The position numbers and the translations under genes were made by a program. The notes under the pieces are model-generated. The model saw nothing but the letters and a program-made list of their open reading frames with translations. It had not been told where the DNA came from and did not search any database. 12,382 nt of DNA from an uncultured Polyangiaceae bacterium (GTDB lineage Bacteria > Myxococcota_A > Polyangia > Polyangiales > Houyiibacteriaceae), in the NCBI GenBank assembly GCA_947259605.1, contig CAMYMX010000047.1, positions 1 to 12,382 on the forward strand, written 5' to 3'. Below, one piece after another: positions 8,235-12,382 of the stretch. Position 1 is the first letter of the stretch. Every line of letters starts with the position of its first letter.

Positions 8235-8318
8235 TTCACTGGCTCCAAGTCTTTCGGTGAGACCTCGAGTGCGATTTTTTCGGCTTTCGAATAGACTGGC
8301 GCTTCTCCCGGAGGCCCT
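8235..8318. promoter_or_regulatory. Divergent intergenic region of 84 bp
   Basis: This short gap separates the minus-strand lipid operon from the plus-strand LolA-like gene, so it probably carries both promoters. It includes an AT-richer tract (GATTTTTTCGGCTTTCGAATAG, about 8273-8294), the plus-strand ribosome binding site GGAGG (8310-8314) and the minus-strand GGAG (8243-8246). I found no convincing -35/-10 pair on either strand. The arrangement would allow shared control of the two units. If the small ORF is not real, the gap extends to 7984. Confidence 0.4.
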
Positions 8319-9980
8319 GTGAAACGCGCGATCCATCCCGTCCGGCTGCTGCTCGTGGGCGTGAGCGCCTTGGTGCTCGTCGCAACCGTCCCCGCCCTCG
8401 CACGTGCTCAGAGTGCGCAAGGCTTGCTCGACAAGATGCTCGAGGTCGAAAGCAAGCGGGCCAAAGGGGTCGACAACTACGCGATGGACATCACCATGAT
8501 GGGGCACGAGACGACGCTCTACTACGAGCGCGTGTCGATGCGCGGTCCGAATGGGAAGCCGATGGAGATGTTTCGGCTCGTGTCCTTTGCCGAGATGCAG
8601 AACCGGCAGCAGGCGGGACAAGGCATGTCACCCGAGGCCTGGCAAGCGTATTCGAAAGCGATGCGGGAAACCGGCTCGGCGGTCAGCGGCGAAATGGACA
8701 AGGGCATGAATGAAGCCGGCCTTCCGCCGGGAATGCGCGACGCCATGGGGTCGGGGGCGGAGGCCGAGCCCTGGGCCTCACCGAACCCGAGCACGATGAT
8801 GGGCAGCATGGCCGACTTTGCGGACGCGGCTGGCAAGGCCTCTGCAGAGGGCAAAGCCGACGCGAAACGGCATCAGCAAGACAAAGCCAAGAGCATGGCC
8901 CTCTTCAGGAAGCGGGCGAAGATCGTCGGCAAGGAGTCGGTGGGTAAGCGGCGTGCGATCCATGCGCGCGCGGACAAGCTGAACATCGTCGAGAAGTCGG
9001 ACGGCGAAGAGCTCGAGATTCAGGCCATCAGCCTTTGGATCGATGCGGAGAAGCATGTGCCCCTCAAGATGCAGATGGAGGGGGTGGCGAAACAAGGAAA
9101 GAGCGCGCGCGAAATCCTCATTGAACGGCTGGACGAGGACTACCGAAGCGTGCCGGGCAGCAAGCTCTACATGCCCTACCGAAACCTCATGCGCATGCAG
9201 GGCGTGCTCAGCCCGGAACAGCAGAAGCAAATGGAAGACGCGCGCAAACAACTCGCCGATTTCGACAAGCAGCTCGCCGAGATGCCGCCCGGGCAGCGCG
9301 CGCAGGTGGAACGGATGGCCGGCTCGCAGATGGCCATGCTCCGCAAGATGGTCGACGGCGGCGAGATGGAGGTGCTGACCGAGGTGCGGGCGATTCGGGT
9401 GAACGTCGGGCTCGAGGGGGCGGTTGCGGCGGGCGGGGGCACAGGAACTACGCCCGGTACGACGCCTGGGTCCGGGGCTTCGGCATCCGCGGCGTTGGCG
9501 GCCGGCGGCGACCCGCTCGTGCAATCGATCCAGCGCGACCTGATCGCGCTCGGGTACGACCCCGGGGAGGCGAACGGGAAGCTGAGCACGCCGAGCATCG
9601 TCGCGATTTCGAAGTTTCAGGCAGAAAACGGGCTCGAAGTGACAGGCGAAGCAACGCCGCAGCTTGCGGGCATCCTTGCGGCGAAGCGTGACGCGGCGGG
9701 CGGGGCGGGCGCGGGCGAGAAGCCGCTCGAAGAAGCCCAGAAAGTGTGCCTGCAGGCGAAGATCGACGCGGCAAAGAAAAAGAAGCGCGCGTTTGGCAGA
9801 GTGATGAAGGCGGCCGCCGGCACCGCTTCGCGCTACGGAGGCAGCAACGTCAGCAGCGAGGTCGAAAGAGCCTCGCAGGAAGCCTACAAAGTCGAGGCCA
9901 CCGGCAAAGACCTCGAAGAAGCCGCAGACGCCCTCGGCTTGTCGAAAGCCGACGTCGAGGCCTGCCGCAATCCGGGCTAG
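8319..9980 (+). CDS. Secreted Met-rich protein: LolA-like region, peptidoglycan-binding domain, Lys-rich tail
   Basis: A 553-aa protein starting at GTG with GGAGG 4 nt upstream. Residues 1-30 are a signal peptide (KRAIHPVRLLLVGVSALVLVATVPALARA, then QS). The region of about 33-275 resembles the LolA/LolB-like half-barrel, with a start like LLDKMLEVESKRAKGVDNYAM and a later strand pair around SLWIDAEKHVPLKMQMEG; this is a fold-level resemblance only. It is interrupted by a Met-rich, low-complexity stretch (about 85-175). Residues about 295-355 are charged and probably helical. A Gly/Thr/Ala/Pro linker (about 366-396) leads to a PG_binding_1-type domain (397-458, VQSIQRDLIALGYDPG to AISKFQAENGLEVTGE). 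The final 90 residues are Lys-rich, with two cysteines (VCLQAK and EACRNPG) that could pair. By my count there are 32 Met in 553 residues, nearly all before residue 360. It is probably periplasmic, tethered to peptidoglycan, and may sense or carry lipid or lipoprotein. That role is inferred. Confidence 0.93.
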   Translation: MKRAIHPVRLLLVGVSALVLVATVPALARAQSAQGLLDKMLEVESKRAKGVDNYAMDITMMGHETTLYYERVSMRGPNGKPMEMFRLVSFAEMQNRQQAGQGMSPEAWQAYSKAMRETGSAVSGEMDKGMNEAGLPPGMRDAMGSGAEAEPWASPNPSTMMGSMADFADAAGKASAEGKADAKRHQQDKAKSMALFRKRAKIVGKESVGKRRAIHARADKLNIVEKSDGEELEIQAISLWIDAEKHVPLKMQMEGVAKQGKSAREILIERLDEDYRSVPGSKLYMPYRNLMRMQGVLSPEQQKQMEDARKQLADFDKQLAEMPPGQRAQVERMAGSQMAMLRKMVDGGEMEVLTEVRAIRVNVGLEGAVAAGGGTGTTPGTTPGSGASASAALAAGGDPLVQSIQRDLIALGYDPGEANGKLSTPSIVAISKFQAENGLEVTGEATPQLAGILAAKRDAAGGAGAGEKPLEEAQKVCLQAKIDAAKKKKRAFGRVMKAAAGTASRYGGSNVSSEVERASQEAYKVEATGKDLEEAADALGLSKADVEACRNPG

Positions 9981-9991
9981 CTGGGCCGTGG

Positions 9992-10017
9992 GCGGCCTGT
10001 TGTTGTTGCCGCGTTTT
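9992..10017 (+). terminator. Candidate terminator between convergent genes
   Basis: GCGGC (9992-9996) can pair with GCCGC (10008-10012) across an 11-nt loop, followed by GTTTT. It sits 12 nt after the stop of the LolA-like gene, where a terminator is expected, and 15 nt before the end of the convergent LuxR-type gene. The stem is short and the T-run is only four bases. A direct repeat GGCGGCCTG (9991-9999 and 10021-10029) brackets it. Confidence 0.3.
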
Positions 10018-10031
10018 GGGGGCGGCCTGGA

Positions 10032-11084
10032 CTAGTTCGAGTCGCGCTCGTTCGCACGGCCGAATTGGTTCTTGAACCCGCGCATTTTCTCTGCCAGCTG
10101 CGGCTTCGTCTTCACCCCCAGTTTGCGCATGGCGGCAACGAGGGCGTTGGAGACGGTTCCCTTGGAGACACCGAGGCGGTAGCTGATCAGCTTGCCGCTT
10201 TCGCCGAGGGCGGCGTAGGTTGCGACTTGAAGCTCGCGCTCGGACAATCCGCGAGGGTCGCCTAGATCGGGGGCGTTGGGGATCGCGAGCACGTAGCGGC
10301 GCTGGTCGGAATCAAACCAATCCACCATCGACCAACGCCCGTGCATCAGGGCCAACCAGGTCTCCAGTGCTTCTTTGGGATCGGTGCGTCGCAGCCGGCC
10401 TCGCGCACGGTCGACCTGCTGGGCCGACTGACGAAGTGCTACCGCGGCACCCTGCTCTTTCCCGCGCCCCGCGGCGTCGGTGACCTTGAAGCTCGCGGGA
10501 TCCAGCACGGCTTCGGCTCCGTGGGGCAGCGCGGTGGATCCGGCTGTCGCCGATCCGACTGCTCTCCAGACTCGGTGTCCTGCTGCGAGATGGGCTCCGA
10601 GCATCTTCCATCGTCCGCGTTCGTGGGAATCGAGTGTAGTCGGGGCGGGGAGAAAAATCGCGACATACGCTCCGCGCCCGTCTGGCTCCATCGCGTTCAG
10701 CATGAGGACGTCCCCAGCGATGCTCGTCTTGGACGCGACCGCTTCGACGAACTGCCGCGACGCTTCGGAGATGCATGAACCCGTGTCGACAAGCCCTGGG
10801 CGAAACCATACGAGCTCCAGTTCCTTTGGAATGCCGGCGGCGCAGTTCAACAACGCGCTTTTGATTTCGTCCGACGCACCCTCATGTCGCCAAGCTCGTA
10901 TGCGCACCCGTCGATCATTCTGGGTGCGGCCGAAGATGATGCCGGAAGCGAACAGCGAGTGCGGCATCGTCGATAGGCCGGCGGCCACGACATGCTCGAG
11001 CCAGTCCGACTCCTCGATTGGGAGACGGTATGCCGCTTCGACCAGGTCGATGACGGCCGACTTTGTCGAATCGAGCGTGCGCAT
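10032..11084 (-). CDS. LuxR-type (GerE HTH) transcriptional regulator
   Basis: A 350-aa regulator. The C-terminal winged-type GerE helix-turn-helix spans about residues 279-335: LSERELQVATYAALG is the first helix region, KLISYRLGVSKGTVSNAL holds the turn and recognition helix, and RKLGVKTKPQLAEKM closes it. This matches LuxR/NarL DNA-binding domains. The N-terminal 1-270 is not a receiver domain (no conserved Asp/Lys pattern) and not a recognisable autoinducer domain; it looks like a GAF/PAS-style sensing region. The segment VDRARGRLRRTDPKEALETW before the HTH is of a style I associate with regulators from Myxococcota. The ATG at 11084 is the natural start by length, though no good ribosome binding site precedes it. 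The gene is convergent with the LolA-like gene, and its target is unknown. It could act on its own promoter or on the kinase or lipid genes. Confidence 0.94.
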   Translation of the reverse strand: MRTLDSTKSAVIDLVEAAYRLPIEESDWLEHVVAAGLSTMPHSLFASGIIFGRTQNDRRVRIRAWRHEGASDEIKSALLNCAAGIPKELELVWFRPGLVDTGSCISEASRQFVEAVASKTSIAGDVLMLNAMEPDGRGAYVAIFLPAPTTLDSHERGRWKMLGAHLAAGHRVWRAVGSATAGSTALPHGAEAVLDPASFKVTDAAGRGKEQGAAVALRQSAQQVDRARGRLRRTDPKEALETWLALMHGRWSMVDWFDSDQRRYVLAIPNAPDLGDPRGLSERELQVATYAALGESGKLISYRLGVSKGTVSNALVAAMRKLGVKTKPQLAEKMRGFKNQFGRANERDSN

Positions 11085-11189
11085 GGGGTAGGCGGGAATG
11101 GGACCATGTAGTCACGAGAAGCACAAGGGTTTCTGGGACTTGCCGTGTGGGCTGCCTCGGGCCGTCGCCCGTTAAACAATTACGCATTT
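11085..11189. promoter_or_regulatory. Region upstream of the LuxR-type gene
   Basis: These 105 bp lie between the hydrolase remnant and the LuxR start and should contain the regulator's promoter. The only structure seen is a hairpin CGGGC-CGTC-GCCCG (11158-11171) next to an AT-rich stretch (TTAAACAATTACGCATTTT, 11172-11190). Read on the plus strand, the AT-rich stretch follows the hairpin. Read on the minus strand, it precedes it and could be part of a promoter. Confidence 0.35.
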
Positions 11190-11366
11190 TCATGCACTTG
11201 CGAGATGCATACGGTCGATTCCTCCTCGCGTTGGGGAATTCAGGAACTGGGCGATGAGCCTGGCGACTTGGTCGGGGTCGTCTTCTTGGGAGGAAGTGGC
11301 CGCAGTTTGGGAGGGCGGTGAGCTCGGCTTTGGGGTTGTCGTGTTTTAGGCGGGTCATGGTTTTGG
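11190..11366 (-). pseudogene. Alpha/beta hydrolase C-terminal remnant, frameshifted
   Basis: Directly after the kinase stop, the minus strand reads AKTMTRLKHDNPKAELTALP then NCGHFLP in one frame. One base later a second frame continues as EDDPDQVARLIAQFLNSP and ends at a TGA (11190-11192). Joined, this is the classic C-terminus of an alpha/beta hydrolase (haloalkane dehalogenase / epoxide hydrolase-like): the GHF carries the catalytic His, followed by an acidic turn and the last helix. The break is explained by one extra A at 11286/11287 (CTC CCA A GAA GAC). The first 200 or more residues, including the nucleophile elbow, are absent because the kinase coding sequence lies there. This is a decayed or recombined gene fragment, not a functional enzyme. 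A sequencing error could explain the frameshift but not the missing N-terminus. Confidence 0.72.
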
Positions 11367-12371
11367 CTACGCCTTGCCAGCTGCGCTGTCGGCGCCTTCG
11401 AACCAGGGCTCTTCGAGGACCACGTTCATCGTGTGGCCTGTGATTCGGGGGACGATCGAGTCGCGTTGGCCTTCGACTAGAGGCCCGTAGCGCTGCCACC
11501 ATTGTTCGGCATCGGCTCGCGTCCACGGTGGGAGGTCGAGCTGGTCGAGTGTGTCGGCGAGTGCGTCTGCCGACGTGGGCCGGTCGTCTTTGTTCTTGGC
11601 CAAGCAGGAGAGGATGAGCTGCTCGAGCGGCTCTGGGACAGGCTCGCCGCGGGCCTGACTCATGGGGGGAGGAGCGGCCTCCACGTGCTGCCTGCAGAGC
11701 TCGAACACGGTGTCGGCTTCGAAGACGGGGCGGCCGGTGAGCAAGTAGTAGCCTACTGCGCCGAGTGAATAGATGTCGCTTCGCGCATCGACCTCGCTCG
11801 GCGTGTTGACTCCCTCGGGACTCAGGTACTGTGGCGTCCCTTGGATCGAACGGGTGTCGCTCGTCTCGGAGTCGTCCGCGTCTGAAATGCGCTTCACGAG
11901 CCCGAAGTCGAGGACCTTGACGAAATCGTCGGACCCACCCTGCCGCGTGAGCATGATGTTGCTCGGCTTGACGTCGCGGTGAATGAGCCCGACCGAGTGT
12001 GCTTCGTCGAGCGCAAGGGCGACATCGCGCAGGACATGGACGACGCGGGGCACGGGTTGAGGCCCGGTGGCTTCGACGATGTCTTGAAGGCTTGCACCGT
12101 CGAGGAGCTCCATCGCGTAGTAGAACAAGCCCTCCGGAGTGCGGCCGTAGTCGTAGATCGTGATGGTGTGTGGATGCTTGAGCGTCGCCGTGAGCTGCAC
12201 TTCGCGCCGAAAGAGGTCGTGCACCTCGCGGCCGCCGAGCTCGGGCCGCAGGAGCTTCACCGCCGTGGGGCGCTTGAGCATGCCGTGGGTCGCGTGATAG
12301 ACGACGCCCATCGCGCCTTCACCGAGCTTGTGCTCGAGCTGGTACTGACCGAGGCTTCGGATGCTGCTCAC
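11367..12371 (-). CDS. Hanks-type serine/threonine protein kinase
   Basis: A 334-aa cytosolic kinase with every catalytic element in place: the glycine loop GEGAMG (17-22), Lys39 in TAVKLL, the helix-C Glu57, the catalytic loop HRDVKPSN (131-138, Asp133, an RD kinase), DFG (155-157), the SPE equivalent of APE (184-186), Asp199 in DARSDIYSLG, and Arg264. The activation loop between DFG and SPE holds several Ser/Thr (DSETSDTRSIQGT) that could be autophosphorylated. The last 55 residues after the kinase domain (PPWTRADAEQWWQRYGP...) have no membrane segment or extracellular sensor. The start is GTG at 12371 with GGAG 4 nt upstream. The frame is open to the window edge 11 bases further, so a longer N-terminus cannot be fully excluded, but LGQYQLEHKLGEG is the usual beginning. 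The protein substrate is unknown. Its stop TAG lies directly against a hydrolase remnant. Confidence 0.96.
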   Translation of the reverse strand: MSSIRSLGQYQLEHKLGEGAMGVVYHATHGMLKRPTAVKLLRPELGGREVHDLFRREVQLTATLKHPHTITIYDYGRTPEGLFYYAMELLDGASLQDIVEATGPQPVPRVVHVLRDVALALDEAHSVGLIHRDVKPSNIMLTRQGGSDDFVKVLDFGLVKRISDADDSETSDTRSIQGTPQYLSPEGVNTPSEVDARSDIYSLGAVGYYLLTGRPVFEADTVFELCRQHVEAAPPPMSQARGEPVPEPLEQLILSCLAKNKDDRPTSADALADTLDQLDLPPWTRADAEQWWQRYGPLVEGQRDSIVPRITGHTMNVVLEEPWFEGADSAAGKA

Positions 12372-12382
12372 TTCGCTCCGCA

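Noticed and set aside
8235..8621. N-terminal extension of the small ORF to 213 aa
   Set aside because: The extension runs antisense to the start of the LolA-like gene and crosses the divergent promoter. Its His/Arg-rich sequence looks like a shadow.
8778..9524. 248-aa minus-strand ORF opposite the LolA-like gene
   Set aside because: It is rich in His, Leu and Arg, has no motif, and lies fully antisense to a gene with a signal peptide and a peptidoglycan-binding domain.
11158..11171. Hairpin CGGGC-CGTC-GCCCG as a terminator
   Set aside because: No T-run follows on the minus strand, and on the plus strand no gene ends before it. Five-base GC stems are common in such DNA.
10915..11526. 203-aa minus-strand ORF spanning the kinase end to the LuxR start
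   Set aside because: As a whole it is a shadow. Only its middle carries real hydrolase similarity, which is reported as a remnant.

Overview
The window is GC-rich and densely coded, and most of it reads on the minus strand. Its gene content points to a member of the Myxococcota (former Deltaproteobacteria). The signs are a giant secreted multidomain protein whose C-terminus begins to look like a MYXO-CTERM sorting signal, a Hanks-type Ser/Thr kinase, a LuxR-type regulator of a style I associate with that group, and a wax ester/diacylglycerol acyltransferase. This placement is inferred from gene families; no rRNA or marker gene is present.

Layout: (1) Positions 1-4731, minus strand, are a single open frame of 1577 codons that runs off the left edge. 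It encodes a secreted protein with HYR-like, Ig/cadherin-like, NHL beta-propeller, PKD and DUF11-like modules, ending in a GCTC motif and the start of a hydrophobic segment. Only its shadows in other frames look like separate ORFs. (2) Positions 4984-8234, minus strand, are a probable lipid-metabolism operon. It consists of a possible 84-aa leader ORF whose stop overlaps the next start (ATGA), a CrtI/retinol-saturase-like FAD oxidoreductase, and a WS/DGAT acyltransferase. (3) Positions 8319-9980, plus strand, are divergent from that operon and encode a methionine-rich secreted protein with a probable LolA-like fold, a peptidoglycan-binding domain and a lysine-rich tail. (4) Positions 10032-11084, minus strand, encode a LuxR-type regulator, convergent with the previous gene. 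(5) Positions 11190-11366 hold the frameshifted C-terminal stub of an alpha/beta hydrolase, lying directly against the stop of a complete Ser/Thr protein kinase (11367-12371, minus strand).

How the genes may work together: the oxidoreductase and acyltransferase probably act on the same lipid or isoprenoid pool (desaturation or saturation, then storage as wax ester or triacylglycerol). The divergent LolA-like protein could handle lipid or lipoprotein at the envelope, but this rests on fold resemblance and position only. The kinase and the LuxR regulator are not clearly tied to the lipid genes. The most unusual features are the nested domain architecture of the giant protein (a propeller inserted inside an Ig-like domain), the coupled small ORF, and the hydrolase stub. 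I saw no tRNA, rRNA, CRISPR array, insertion sequence or phage gene.
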